Source of the DNA: Fratercula arctica
Taxonomy: Eukaryota; Chordata; Aves; Charadriiformes; Alcidae
Direction: 5' to 3'
DNA length: 64,000 nt
Assembly (NCBI GenBank): GCA_947846985.1
Contig: CANTUZ010000005.1
Coordinates: 35,658,389 to 35,722,388, forward strand
Each line of letters begins with the position of its first letter. The stretch's first letter is position 1. Below the pieces are notes generated by a model that did no database searches, had not been told where the DNA came from, and worked only from the letters and a program-made list of their open reading frames with translations. The translations under genes and the position numbers were made by a program. This document shows positions 14,101-28,500 of this stretch, piece by piece.

Positions 14101-15346
14101 TCCCTCTTCCAACAGAGAGCTATCGAGACAGATCAAGTGAGCACAGAACAGGAGGAAACATCTTTATAATATTGACAATTACTTATTGAAAAAACAGGTC
14201 CCTGGTTCTGATACAGATAAGAAAGATCATTACTGAAAGGGAAAGGGGAAGGAAAATTTCCCTGAGAGCAGAAAATCACAAAATAAAAACCACTAAGCTC
14301 CAGCATAAGCTTTGTTCTCAGACTGATCTCTCCCTCGGAATAAGGCTTTATCACTGCTGCTGCAGCTGAATCAACTCTTCAAAGACCCCAGTGAACTAAC
14401 AGAACAATCTTTTCATCCATTCTCCTGGAATGCTGTGGGTACTTGCTTTGGATTTTTTGGAAGACTGTAGGCAACCAAACTTTCCCTAATGAGGAGCTGA
14501 CCTGTAGATCCCTATAGCATTTTACACCTGCTGACAGAATGAGAAATTAGAGAACTCTAATATGCTTTTCTTACAGATATGAAAGGCGGCTTGTCTGGAT
14601 CAACAAGGTTGTTCTCTGCCTTCTAAGCAACATCAGGCCTTGGTGGAATGACGATGTGGGCAGGAGCAAAGGAACTCTCTCTTCATCACTATGCCATCAA
14701 GAGCACAAAGATATCATTATAGCTATGAAACCAAGATAGTGATTGGGCCAAAGGACAGGGAAGAGGATAGAGAGGAAAAGGTCTAGAGGGCTCCTCATTT
14801 CTTCCCCCATTTACATGAATAGTGTCATTATCCCTTTTCCCGCTTTTCTTAACAAACCTCTTTCTTCCTGTGCTTCCTCAGTCTCTGCTGCAGCTGCAAG
14901 TTTTCACACCACCACCCAACTTCTGCACACAATCTAATCACCTGGTAATGACATCATCTGTGCTTCAACCATTGCCCTACCTTTCTCCCAAGACAGTAGC
15001 TCTGTTCTCCAGATCTTAAGGCCCTTTAAAGATACTATGGGGGAAGACTTCATGGAAGAAAAGTAGGTTTTCCTCACAGCATTTCTCAGTTCTTCAGAAA
15101 GATTGTGAAAAATAATTAATGAAGCCATGCAAAGCATAAGCTACAACTGAACATCAATACCTACAACAAATGGAATTATGAAGGTAGTAACAATAACTGG
15201 CAGTAACAGTAGCATACAAATATCTTAGGTAATTAATGTGATGAACAAGAATTATACAAAGTGCAGATAACAACTCAATATTCCATTACAGTATCTGTGC
15301 ACATAAAAATTCCCCTTATACTTTTTACATGTGAGAAGGGGAATAT

Positions 15347-15432
15347 TCTGTTTCTCTTCCTTTCTTTTTCTATTTTTTTCTTTGATTCTTTCTTTTCTTC
15401 TTCCTTTCTTCCTTCCTTTCCTTCTTTCTGTC
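15347..15432. repeat. Polypyrimidine (CTTT/TTCC) low-complexity tract
   Basis: An almost unbroken C/T run on the plus strand, mainly CTTT, TTTTC and TTCC steps, with few purine interruptions. The Lys/Glu-rich minus-strand frame across it is an artefact of this composition. Confidence 0.8.
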
Positions 15433-18400
15433 TAGAGACTTCTGAAACTAGCAAGATTTTATGACTGCACCTGAGCTTTGCACAGTACAATATCATAAAT
15501 CAATTTCTGTGTTCTCTCCATCATAGATAGCGGGGGGTTTCATTGCATTTACAACTCGCTGCAGTGATTGTTATGGGGAAAAGAAAGAAGGAAAGAAGAA
15601 AAATATTACATTTGTGACTAGAGCAGGTCTAACAATGGATATCTCATCATTTATTTAATGCATTTTGCAATACCTTTCAAAATATAATCCGATATATATC
15701 TTTGCAATTTTTCACTAAGATCTCAGTGTTTGAGAACTGTTGGAGAGCTAACAATCACTTCAGTTTCTGGAGAAGTTGTGGAACAACTCAGCCCAGCAAA
15801 ATAATTCCAGCCAAATACATCTGACACCTGGGAGTGAAATAGGAAGCAAACACGATAGTGACAGAATTCACTGCAGGAAGCAAGAGTAACAATGATTCTG
15901 GCTCAAGCCAGAGGTGTTTTACTGTAATTGCTGCTAGATTAGCTAACATAGACTCTTTTTCTATAATACAGCCTTGGGTAAAGCCTGGCTACCAGCTGTC
16001 TGACTTTAACACCTGAATGCCAAAAAGGTACAATTTTAGAAGTGACATTGCTGATCTATTTGCAGAACACATCACATGCCACTCGCAACATTGCTTGGGA
16101 GGGGGATCCATTAGAAAAAGAAGCTTCAGAACAGACATAAGAAGCTTTTCTTTCTGCTCGCTGGCCTCTTTTCATCTTCTCTTCTTATGTTTCAGTAGGT
16201 ATTTTTCCCACTTCTTCTAGGCTTTACGCTATGGCAGTGGTGCTGAATACTGATGAGGCTTTGCTTAATGCAACTTTGGGCAATGCAGTACTCCTGATAG
16301 CAGCCTAAGCTTTCGACAGTCAGAGAGCATTCACTACAGCTTATAAAGAACCTCCAATTAGCGAGCATCTAGACATAAAAGATAATGGAAAAAAAATACT
16401 TAATAAGCACTTAAAAAGAGGCCTCATGAGGCTAACAAGTCAAAAATACTAACACAGCATGATCATTTATGTATTTGAGGCATATGTACAGTCTGAAAAC
16501 TATATCTAAGGTTAATGTTTATCTTCTTTCACTTCAGTTACAAAATTTGTTTCAATATCTCTAGTCTTACCACTCTTCTCTCTAAATAATCATGCTTCAT
16601 CTTATCCTGTGTTTAACTGGAACCTGTACAGTAACTCTGTGTATTTTAGATTGAAGAATTCAAATTGAATTAGCTACTTATCTAGCAGTCCCAAAGCAAA
16701 TTTTGTGTTCCAATGCTGTATAGCTCTAAAAACAATTATAGGACCATACAGACCTTGACAACCACAAGTGATATTTCAATTATAGATGGGCAGAGCCTTC
16801 TGAAGTAAAAATCAAACCTGCTTGAAAAGTCATCTATTAAATATAGATCATATTAGCAGGAACACCATTTTGGAAGTTCTTTTTTTCTTTCTTTCTTAAA
16901 CATTTATAAATATTGATTACTGCAGACAGTACACTTCAAAATACAGAATTGATTCTTTACACTATAAATAATATGGAAAAAAATGCAAATCACCTCTGAA
17001 ATCTTTCAAATTGAAATGCTCGAAAGCATCCAAATATCTTCACATTGGAATACAAATACAGAGCTAGATTTTGAAGCTTAAATTCAGGCGTCTTGAGAAT
17101 GAAACATATTTCTTCATAAGTAAAGAGGCTTTTAGGAACAAATGTTATCAATCCAATAAAGAAATAAGGTTTAACCTATATAAGACAAAATGAACACAAA
17201 TCAGAAGGTGACATATACTGTATTATGTACATCACTTTCTAAATTATATCCAGAAATAAATGAAGACTAAAAATGGGACTGTTTAAGTAGTGTTTCCAAA
17301 TAAACTTGAGTGATAAACTTTCATCTCAGTTCAGATCCAGACTTCCCTAAAGTCAAAATGGAAAAAATCCTTTTTTCAGTGGCATGTATAGGTACAGTTT
17401 TCAAGAAGAATCAGAATTTCAGATTTTTCACTTCCAGTGGCCTCCATGTAATTGTAGACCTACATGAAGACCCCCCAGATGATGTCATTACAGCAGGTGA
17501 ATCTTCTTTTGATTGAATAGGTCAAAGCCATATACTTCTTGCAGAGACTGCAATCAAGTTTCATTCCCATCTGTTTTAGTATGAAGTAATGCAGACGAGG
17601 AATAACACAGTGTTCAGAGTTCTGTGCCTGAGCCACACTCGTCCTCTCTGACAATAACAATGGTGCTGGGATTCAGAAAAATTGTTAAAACTAATCTGGG
17701 ATTACAAAACTAATTTCAATTGGATTAAAGAAAGATTTAGAAATTAGATCTCAAGGGAAATTTATTTCTTTAGCCCTGATTGTGTGAAGACTTGTACATA
17801 TGCTCACCTTTACTTGTGCAAATAAGCCAGCTGTAGTCAACAGAATAATTCACAAAAAGTGTATTTTAAACACATGCACCACAATTGTCAGGGCAGAAAC
17901 CTCTGTAAAATAGTGCCAAACAATTCACTTGTTACATAGTTATTACTGCAGGGAAAAAGACATTCTATTCAACTGAATAGATTATTTATGAAAAATGATA
18001 TGATGGATAGCTGAGTATTCTGCCTGAATCTATTTCATGGAATAAATCTCACCTGACTTGTTAATGCGGTGACAGCTATGAATCTCATTATTTTAAGTTC
18101 TGACTGCTGGACACAAGTTTTATCGCAATGCCTGCCATGAGAAATATTTTTTTAAAAAAACAGAGTAGTAAAATCAGAAAACCCTACCTTGAGGCAAGAT
18201 TACAGCAGTCCTATCTGTTCTTCATAGAGTTGCTCTCAACAGCTACTGTGGGTTTAGAGCACCTCTTTGTGGTGTGTTAGTGAGATGCTACTTATAAAAA
18301 TAAAACATCATAGGAAAATATATTTCTTAGATAATTGCAGATAGCAACAAAAAAAAAAAAAAAGAAGAAAAGTTGCTGGAAAAATATTAGTACTAATTGT

Positions 18401-20754
18401 TACACATGATGGATAAGTAGTAATATGCAGAAAAAAGGGACAGTTCTACAATCCTTCCTGTGTGCTTTTTCTGTAGTTTCTGTTGGCACTCTGCAAACTG
18501 TATCCTAGCACATGAAAATTGATGTGCAACATGTATTTAATATCTATTGTAAGTGTATAATAATTGCATTTTCATAATGATCAAGGATATTATTGGTTTA
18601 AGAATACTTACTACAACTATCTCAAAAGCTACAGCGAATTACATCTGCTACGATCAGGATGAAACTTTATCTGAATATTGTTGCTTTAAAATTTTCCTAA
18701 ATGCAACTAAATACATAAGTATGGTAACGTAAAATTTACTTAAGTTCATTTCTGTCACTGACTTAGTTCTTCACTGGCTATATTGTCGGCACCCTTTTTA
18801 CTCGCAGAGAGACGCAAAGGCAAGTAAGGATGGTGCTGGGAAGAGGGAGTACGCACCTTGCTTTCCCACAGGGATCATGAATTTCCCAGGGCTTCTCAGC
18901 CCACCTTGCAGGTCAGCTTCAAGGCAGCAGAATTCTAGGATTTAGAGGGAAGATGTTAAGGCAGAGATGTCTGCTTAGAGAAGACCTCAAGGAGTTATAT
19001 TTAGTTATGCTGCATAAAAGCAGCAGTTCTTTATGAATCAGTGACACGTATGAAAAGTGTTCTGTTATGGAAATCAGCATGGGAATCAGATGGAGTTCCA
19101 GTAAGCTTGGATAACTGATATTTGAAGAGTGTGGTGTTTCAAGGGAGGAATTTCCTAAACACAATCACTGTAAAATGTTTCCTTTAAAATAAGTGATAGA
19201 TTATCTTATGAAAATACAAATCTATTTTAAAGTGTTAGTGCTTTAATGTGGAAACTAAACTAACTCAGGTAAGGGGCAGAAAAAAAGGCTAGAGTTTAAT
19301 CGCAGTGTATAAGCCATCACACCTAAATCCAAACTATAGCATCAGTATGAAATATCTCCCTAGTACTGCATTCAGAGAATTGTCACTGGTCATTCCTTTG
19401 GCAAGACAAAATCTGGAAGGAGGATCAGTCTGTTCAGAGCGATGCAAGCATCAAGTACAGGTTTTTCAATAAAAATAGTATCTAATATAAAAAACACTAA
19501 AAAAAATATTTTTGGACACAGGAACTCTCTGTCCTTGCCCTGGTAGTACCCAGGGGGGACTTTCTTCTTCATACATGCTAGAGAATAAATCAGTCCTCAG
19601 AAGCAGGACTTTTATGTGTCATGAAACATTCCCACTGGGAATTCATGTACATTTTAATATAAATGAGCATTTATCATTTCTAAAGCTTAAACCCCCCATA
19701 ATTGTCCCCTAACCGGAATATATGTATAATGCCTTTGTTAGTCTGTCAAGCCAACCTTAAGAATTTTTTTCCTATTATTGCAGAGGCCACTCTTACAAGG
19801 ATTATAACATATGACAAATAAGGAAAGATAAGAGATTTTGGTATTTACTCTAAAGCTTAAGTCAGCTTTCCTGCCCTTTGAAGCATAATCTTCTTTTTGA
19901 ATTGTATCCAAATAGCCAGACATCTTGTGTGAAAAATGTCTTACTATGCAAAGGTCTGTGAGATGACCATAGAATTCAAAGGGTATTCTGTCCATCGGGA
20001 ACTTGTAGAAAGAAAATGAGCCTTACTTCAGCTTAGTGTGGTTGTTTGAAATTGGTCTGTAAGCCTTTTGCTAATTTTACTGAAAGTCATTTCATTTAGA
20101 AACAATGCTGTGGTCACGTTATGTATTTTTAGCCTGAGTAGCAAACTGAAGCTGCTGAAAGGTAGTCTGCTACAGTGAGGTATAAGACAGTGGGCTAGAT
20201 CCTGAACTTCCTATCATACAGACCAGGTCATAATCTTGTTTTCTTGCCAGAGTAGGTAACTATGCCAAGGACCAGAGTTTTCTGTGCTATATCAAATCCT
20301 CCAGCACTGTAAGATATGGATATTAAATGCAACAGTTACTAAAGATATCTTTCAAATACTGGATGCAGTCTTTACTGTAGATGTATCTGAATGTTGCATA
20401 ATAACATTCAATATCAGATTTCAGATGTGTTAGAAAAAGGAGAAAGTAATCATAACAAATTGGTTCAGTGATTTGTTTCAGTTCTCTTTCCATTCAGGAA
20501 TTATATGTGATTTGACTGCAATTTTCTAGAATTTATCATTATCTGCGGAATAGGGTTTGCGAATTATTCTTGATCTGTAACTCATTCGCGAGCAATTAGT
20601 TGGAAGAATTATACATTTAAATTCCTTGGTTAAACGTGTTTGCTCCCTATATGGATGAGCCCAACTGCTAAAATTCAAGTAGTGCCAAGAGAATCCCAAA
20701 CAGGCCCCAGACCAGTTGTACAGCTGCAAGACATACAAAATGATTTCTAGAAAG

Positions 20755-20774
20755 AAAAAAAAAAAAAAAAAAAA
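20755..20774. repeat. Poly(A) run
   Basis: Twenty A's followed by GAGAGA. No retroposed gene or SINE body is recognisable upstream, so this is listed as simple repeat. Confidence 0.8.
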
Positions 20775-23700
20775 GAGAGAAAAAGATGCAAGTGCATGCA
20801 AAAAAGTTGTTCTGAAGAATAAAATTACTATTTTTTCTCAGTATTTTTCCAAGCTGGCTTAGTCCAAAACATTCAGTATCTGCTGCCTGGTAAGACTAAA
20901 GCCGATAAGCTTGAGGTTTGCACTGTCAACAGAGGTCTTTTCAGACTGATTCAAAATGAATCAAGAAACCACACAACATGGAAAACCATATAAAATAGTC
21001 TATTCCACATCTGGACCAGTGAATAATTGTTCTCTGGAGTACCTGAAATAATGGCCAAGAATGAGGATGCCACTAGCTTCATCTATGACATACCAGAAAA
21101 AAAAGAAAAAAAAATCTGTATTATTTCAGGACTGGTATATGCAAACCTTATCTGTTCAGTATGACCTTGCCATCTTTGAAGGCAACGCTAAGTCAAATGG
21201 GACTGCACAATGCTATGCTGACAGTCCTTTTAGAAGGGTTGTCTCCTTTCAGAAACATGATAGAAAGAAGAAACACGGATACCCAGTGTCAACAGAGTTC
21301 GGGCAACAATGTCTTATGCATTAACTTGGAGACAGGAGAAGTTGTTCTCTGGCAGTCATCATCCAAGCTAGACTACTTACCCTCTTAAGAGCAGTCATAT
21401 AAATGCCTAAGGAGAAGTAAAAGCACTACCTCCCATAAAAAGGAGAAGTTTCAGCAGACTCCGTAACCTTGGATCAGGAACTAGGAGACTGTCTGCACTC
21501 TGACTGGCCTAAACAAGTCCTCAAAATGAGAGCAAAACTACCGTTCTCAAAATTGTGGCCAAATTCCAAATGTCATCACAATGACTTTAGTATTGGGTCT
21601 AGAGAGAATGTGTCTCTGAGGAAGATAAGTTTTCAAGCTTTATTCATTCTGCTTTGTATAGTGCCTTCCGCAGTCCATAGAATTGCAATTAATGTGAACA
21701 GATAGGCACAGAAATGCTTAATTTAAAAAAAATACAGCTGTATAGGATTCTAGCCCCAGGCAGATTCTGGCAACTTCACTCAGTCCTGTTGAGTACTACA
21801 AGTCAATTTTTAAAACTACAGAAGCATCTTCATTTTTAGGCTCATTTTTCTTTACTGTTTGTGCTATGGAGAATCACATTCCCATCTAAAATTCATGCTA
21901 CATAGCTAACTTATCATCATTGTGATGCTGTTTTTACCTTTTGATTGTTCTATCTTAGATTATGAGCAAATTATTCACATGCCCTTTTCATTGTATCTGT
22001 TAAAACTCTTAGCTAATTATAAATTAATTGTCAAGACTTTTATGACAATATTGTTCAACATGGAAAGCTAAAGATATTTATGGTTCAGCTGATGATTTTG
22101 AATGCTAACAGTTGGTAGGAGCAGAGTCATGGGGATTTGATTGCTACCCTGTCTTTTAAGAAGTGGTTGGTGCCAATGTCTACTGGAAAACTAACTATGT
22201 TGATAGCGGGGCAGCAGTTAGGAGGTTTTGTTTGGATTGTTATTTACAGGTAAGATAAATGCAGGAGGTAATCAGAATTGTTTCCATAATGAATTAAATT
22301 TGTCTCAGCTAGACATGGCTTGGCATTCAGGTGGTTCTCAAAACTGTTCATCGTGTGTATTCCCTGATAATTCTGGTTATCTCTCAACCAAGAAAGGTTA
22401 TCTTCTGTGCATGAAGAAACTGTAACTGTGTCTGTAAACAACACCTCACACAAATTGGGGATGAATATATGATATTTTGCCACCTGGTTTTTCCAGGCAC
22501 TTGTTATGTATCCCATCAGTTGTACCAAGGCTGTTAATACAAACACAGCCTCAGAGGATGAAAAAGGATGATTGAGTCCTTGCATGCTAACAGCTTTCCA
22601 TAGGCAAAGCTGTGATTAACCTTTTTGTTATTCTACAGAACTGCTGGCTGTTCCTGGTGGGACCCAGCACCCTCTTTGGCTCTTGCTGGTCTGATTCAGG
22701 ACATTTGACAATATAAGAAAGCTCATAATTTTGGAGGTTTTGTAGTTCCTATTGAGATCAGCACAGTTGTATAAAACAACAATTGTCTTTATAGGGGAAA
22801 GCTTAAAACAATTGTGACCTATTTCTACGACACAAAGAGTAGATACACAATACATGACATTTCCTGAAAAATGGCATAGGTAAGAAAATTATATCAAATA
22901 TACTGTTATTTGTTGATATATTCCCAAAACATGTGAAGGAAGAAGACGTTTCTCAACCACCACCACAGTAGTTCTTAAAACTTCTAAGGAAAAGATATCT
23001 TTGTTTCTTTAATTTATCTTTGAATACTAATAAACTTTTATTTAAAGTTTATAGCTCAGTAGGTACATTTTTGTCCATTTGAAATCAATTTCAGTTTGGT
23101 AGACCCAAATATTTTATATCAGTAAGGTAATACTGAAGTATAATCTTATGCTTATTTGAAGGAATATGGTCTACGTTTGCAACCTCAAACTGGTATTTTA
23201 AGTCCTATATAATGGAATGATTGACAACGATACATTTTTGGCGCTGTGTAATTACATTCTGAGGAAAATATTGGCTTTTCCAATATATGCTTTTCCTATA
23301 TTGGCTGAGAACTTGAATTTTCACTTTAGTTAATTCTCTATTTACAGCATGCATGTGCCTATCTGTTGCCTCTCTATGGAGGGAAATAAATTTTTGAATA
23401 TTCTGAAACTGCTTATGGTGCCATATGTTGCTTTGTCTGCATCTTATTTTTGTTTCAGTAAAAGAAGTAATTACAAGTATATTTCTAGATATAAATATAT
23501 AAAAATAAAGGCATAGTTTTATTTTTTCAACTAAAGAAAAAATTTCAATTAAAAATAAATAGTTCTTCATTTTTGTAAATAAAGACACATCATAAAAAAC
23601 ACTGTTAATGTTTAAGTGGTAATTTTAATCAACAGTAAATTGCCAAGATGGATTGTAGAGGTGTGTGTATGTTGAAAGATTACTTTATCAAAACTACACT

Positions 23701-24432
23701 CTTAATTTTGGGGAAGAATAAAAGTCCTTTAAAATTATATTTCAAATGAGAATGTCTATGCAAATGCATAGCCATTTTCTTTTGAATACTATTCTCAGTT
23801 TTTTTGAGGAAGGGAAAAATGATCATACACCCATGTTTGTATTTTGTCATCAGAATTCAAACTTTTTTTTCTTATATTTATTGTAATAAGTATAATGAGT
23901 TATGATATGTTTATGCTAATATTCAGCATGCTTTGGGAGTCCTTTACTATGCACCGTATAGTTATTTTGAATGGTCTCTCATGTGCATGGCTTTTTCCTG
24001 TGTTTGAGATCTATGACCATTTTGGAGAATCTAGTCATTTTGCAGATGTGAAGCTAGTTAATTGAGCAGCCTTTAATGATTTCGGTTAATTTTTGTTGTA
24101 TCAATGTGTCTGTATTTATTTATTAAAGTGCTAATTGGAAAATATGAACTAATTGTATTATTTAGCCATTATTGAGCTGGCAGCTAAATCACACACCCTT
24201 CTGTGAGTGCAGAAACACTTCTCCCTCATCTCTTCTCTCTACGTGCCTTTATTATTCCCCTCAAGGTCATGATACTCTCCACTTACATCCCTTGCTGCAT
24301 TTATTCTGGTTCAGATGGCCACTTCACTGCACTTGTTCTGATTCTTTGAGCAGCAAGGTAGTTGCAACCATAATCAGTGTATTTTTTGGGCTGGTTACTG
24401 CCTGCAGCCTTGTTTATTGCTTGTTTTTCTCA

Positions 24433-24467
24433 CCCCCACCCCTGCCCCTTGTCCCCAGCCCCCTCCC
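24433..24467 (-). promoter_or_regulatory. G-quadruplex candidate on minus strand
   Basis: The plus strand carries C-tracts of 5, 4, 4, 4, 5 and 3 separated by 1-4 bases (24433-24467). The minus strand therefore has six G-tracts of at least three with loops of 1-4, which satisfies the usual G3+N1-7 rule. It lies about 190 bp upstream of a CTCF-like core. A role is inference only. Confidence 0.6.
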
Positions 24468-25390
24468 ATGCACACTTGTACTCATTCCTGGCAGGCTTTC
24501 GTCCTCATAAAAGGCAAGTTTCCATAAGGTTAATTGCAAGGTTAAAACTGAGGCAATAAGAAAGCCCTCATAGTAGTAACGAGCAAGAATCGCTATTCTT
24601 TCAGCATCCGCGAAAATCATGAACCCAGTACCCCACTGCTTTCCCCTGTCGGCGCTAGATGGCAGCGTGTATCGGTACTGCATTGATAAGGAGCAGACCC
24701 TGTTATAAATGTAAACCGCAGCAAGACTTCGCTGAAAATTTGAATTGAGAAGCAAAAATCTTCATTATGGATTAACTCCATCTCCATTAGTTTCAAAACC
24801 CTCATTATCTTTCTAGACAAAGCCACAACTCTGAATATCATGCCCACTCACCCACTACCTAAGGCAGTCACCTCTATAATGCTATTCCAACTAGATAGGT
24901 ACACTTTTTCTTCCGTGACTGCTCAAGAAAGGTCTTTCCATACTGTTTCTTGTATATAAAGAGTTTGTATCTGATAATGCACTTAAATCCCTTTTTATTG
25001 CTAACCAAATGAAAGTTAATGTCACAATGAACCAAGTACCCCAAGAACAGGGAACAGTAAGATACAAAGATGAACATGGAAAATGCATAGAATTGAAATG
25101 GTCTAAGACTGTGTTATCTGTCTGGTCAGATTATTTTCTGTACCATTCCAGTGCTCATCTTATTTTGAACAGACAGCGAAGAGTGGCTGAAGCTGATCTC
25201 TTGCATCAAAGACACTTCATTTCCTTTGCTGCAAGACAACTGTTCCTGCTTGTGCTCATATTCAGAAATGAAAATCAGTTCCCACAAGGGAATACTACAA
25301 GAGAAGGCTAGCAGGTGATTACATCATGTAGAATCATACAGTGAAGTGACATGTATCATTTCATACATGAGAAAACACATCTCTGACATA
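24468..25390. other. Sequence-rich stretch, possible conserved non-coding DNA
   Basis: No repeat or exon is recognised. 24480-24860 is of more complex composition than its flanks and holds the CTCF-like core. A 100-codon ATG frame at 25009-25311 and a 113-codon minus frame at 24414-24755 match no protein I know. Conservation is suspected only from composition. Confidence 0.35.
24652..24665 (+). promoter_or_regulatory. CTCF-like site core
   Basis: GCGCTAGATGGCAG fits the vertebrate CTCF consensus CCASYAGRKGGCRS at all ten positions of YAGRKGGCRS; only two of the four preceding CCAS positions agree. The surroundings (24480-24860) contain several CpGs (ATCCGCG, GTCGGCGC, GTATCGG), unusual for this window, which suggests selective retention. 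Binding cannot be read from sequence alone. Confidence 0.5.
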
Positions 25391-25552
25391 AGAATCATAG
25401 AATAATTTAGGTTGGAAGGGATCTATGGAGGTCAAGTTCAACTCTTTGTCAAAAGCAGGACTAACTTTGATATGAGATCAGTTTGCTCAGAGCCTTGTCA
25501 AGACAAGTTTTGAAAATCTTCAGGAATAGTTTATTCCACAGTCTCTTGGAGA
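25391..25552 (-). mobile_element. CR1 LINE 3' end, truncated
   Basis: On the plus strand AGAATCATAGAATAATTTAG and GGTTGGAAGGGATCTATGGA are the reversed CR1 tail. They are followed by a diverged equivalent of the ORF2 C-terminal and 3' UTR sequence, ending near AATAGTTTATTCCACAGTCT, the reversed form of the 'gagactgtggag' segment. About 160 bp remain, with clear decay. Confidence 0.85.
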
Positions 25553-28500
25553 AGAAAAAGAAGACAGATGAAGATAAGAAATAGAGAATGAGGGAAAAGT
25601 ATCTCAGATTGGCACACTGCAAGTCTAACTGACAGTGGGTGCATGTGTACATGTGTGTGTGTGCACACCTGGATATGGAGCTGGGGGGGCAGAGGGGATG
25701 ATCTACTGTCGTCAAACATCATTGTCTCTCTGGATGAGTCTCTCCAGAAAGAAAACTTGCGACAGGGCACCTCTTTTTCCTTGCAGAGTTAGAAAGGGCA
25801 TGTGTCTTTTATCTCTCTCTTCCTGTAGAAGAAACCTTGCTTCATAGAAAACAAATTTCTGTTTGCTGAAAGTCTTGAGAACAAATCTTAGCTTTTTTCC
25901 ATATTTGTCTCCCTCCACTGGATTTTCCTCTGAAAAGGATCAGTCCCATGACCTTTACCTACTAGTAGTGGTCATCCTTTCTGTGCTACAAGGCTCTAAG
26001 GTAGCCACACTCCTCACCTTCTCTGTGCCTTTCTTCATCTACCTGTGAACAGCTATGCTAAACAGATCTCCAGTACATTACAGTACTCAAAGCGTTACGT
26101 CTTTTTCAGCCTCCAGATAATGAAGTTGGATGAGAACTTCTGGTCCTAAGTATGTAACTGAGAAGGGGCAATAAATGAAAGTGAACTACACTCATTTGAA
26201 AAAACAAATACAAAAATCACTGAATAATCAGCAAGGTGAATAAAAAGACACTAAAAGATAAGTCTCTGCTGTGTAAGTCACAGTCTGATCTCTGTCCTTT
26301 CGTTTGTTACTGTTCAATATTGCAATCAGTACCAGCTCTCTGAAATGTTAAATGCAAGGTTGATATCCCCTATTGAGAAAGGGGCTTAAATTCAAATATC
26401 TCAGCTTCAAAAAGGTGAGTACAGTGAGCCCACTGTACTTCGCATAAACATCGTAACTGAATTGAAGCAGTCAGCTGATAAAATAAAACCCATAAAAAAA
26501 ACTTGGTTGGTACAAACCAGCACAACTTACAGATTTAACTACAGCCAAGCAAGCATGCAATAAATACTATGTAAAGCAAAAGTTTATGTCCTTTAACTAC
26601 CTAAATGTCACTGTAAATGGAGACCTATTCATTAATACAGTGAAATGAAGCAGAAATCTGGTATTTTTCATGAATAATTTTCATTATGTCAGGTTCTAAC
26701 TGCTTTACTGCTCTAGCATGCACAAACACTTCCAACCTCGCAAGCACAATTGATCCCCAGTTTCAATTCCAAAACATATTTGCTTCATTTAAAGCATAGT
26801 TTAAATGTAGGTAAGTACTGAGATGTTATGGCAGGTATGGGAATGAAAGCAAAGAATTTGCCAGAGAAATATGATGCAAGGTATTTAATTTTTCTTCTTT
26901 AAAGTACATAAAGGATTTAGAAGAAGAATCTGTAGGGTGAAGTCAAGTGGCTCTGAGAAGTGATCGAAAAAATATTGAAAGAACTTTGTTTTTTTTAGTA
27001 AATAAGATTTGCATGCGTGTATATTTATTGAGAGAGAACAGGATTATTTCAATGAACTGACAGAGGTTAGTAGATAGGATTAGGATTCAGACAGAGCAAT
27101 GTGAGTTTCAAATGTGTATAAATTCTGGAGAAGTTACAAACCTGATGAGCCTGAAAGAGCAGCTTCTAGAATTTATTTTTTAAAGGTGCACTAGAGTAGT
27201 GTAGAGGTGCAAACACTCTAAAGAATAAGGCAGTACTATGACAAGTGCTGAATACTGCTACTGAGCTGAAATAATAGCAAGGAAAATGTTAAACAACATC
27301 AGAATGTAAAAGTGGTCATGAATTCTGGAGGCTTTGCAAGAGTAACCCGAGCCTTACAAGGTTGCAGAGTAACAAGGCAAACAGAAGACTATATGAGGCT
27401 GGAAAAGCTTACAAAGTCTGAGATGAAAACCCACTCTGCTAGTCCTGAGTGTGCTCCTTGTGAGACAGGTCCTTTCTGAAATCCAGGGAAGGTATGCACT
27501 CATGGCAGTGCAGCTCTTCCCAAGCAAGCTCTCTGGCCAGAGCAACTTTGTGAGTGCTCACAATTCATACTGAAGGCAAAATTTAGTAAATGACCATTAC
27601 TTTTTAGTAGCTCAATCTTTTCTCAGTCAAAATACCCAGTGTATCTATATGCACTTGAGATCTATATTTTGAGCCTTTAGATGTTTTGTTACTAATTTTA
27701 TCTACAGTACAAGTGAGAAAAAAATATCTACCTATAGAAATCCTACAGTATATGAAGACGGCTGAAGTGAAATGTCGAGTCATTCCTTAATCTTGTAGGT
27801 AGAAATACGTGCAAGAGATGTTTTTGAAAGCTGGAAAGTAATTAGGTCCTCAAGTGAAAAGTGTACAAGCTGTTGTCCATGAAAAAGATTTCCCTTTTGT
27901 CTTCATTAAATTTAGACTACATCAGACCATTATTTTAAGCTAAATAATTAATTCAAAAATTCATAAAATTCCAACCCCTAGCATTCATAGAACTATTATA
28001 ATGCATACTAGAATGGATACTCTCACAAATCCTTATTTTCACTTGAGTACCCTTATAAAATAAGCATCAGAAATGTCCAAAGGTTAATTGATAGGGAAAC
28101 AAATATTTCAATAACTGAGATTTTAAGGAGATTAAAAATGCCAGCTAATAATTTTACTTTCTCTGACGCCCAGTGACATACATTACATCAGCAGTACTGG
28201 ATAGCAACAGTATGCTTTTGTATACATAGCAATCTAGGTCCTTTACAGTAACTTTCTGAGACACAGTCAATCTGTTGCCAGTATTTTCCCTCTCTCAAAG
28301 CATACTATAATCCTTTGGTGTCTGTATCTAATTTATGAGGAGGAGACAGCCATTCTGTCAGCATCCCCGGAGTCAGATAAAATAAAGGAGCTCTGCTCTT
28401 CCAGACACACTTTTTACTAAGATGGTTGTTTAACAGCATACAGTTGATAAAATATGAAGACAAGAACGGGGTCAACCCAAAGGTTCTTGTCCTGCATCTT

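Larger units (their letters stand above)
11162..24430. other. Long unique stretch, no gene seen
   Basis: About 13 kb without a recognisable exon, RNA gene, CR1 or LTR. It holds a polypyrimidine tract (15347-15432), several A runs (for example 18350-18363 and 20755-20774) and small G/C-richer islands near 14590-14960 and 18780-18900 that I could not identify. Frames of 110-127 codons at 22244-22585 and 23205-23588 on the minus strand look like chance. Confidence 0.5.

Noticed and set aside
23205..23588. Longest open frame in the window, 127 codons, minus strand
   Set aside because: It opens on GTG, is rich in Ile/Lys/Tyr/Phe as expected for AT-rich chance frames, and shows no domain or known similarity.
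25009..25311. 100-codon ATG frame, plus strand
   Set aside because: No recognised similarity, poor start context (C at -3), and the surrounding sequence looks non-coding.
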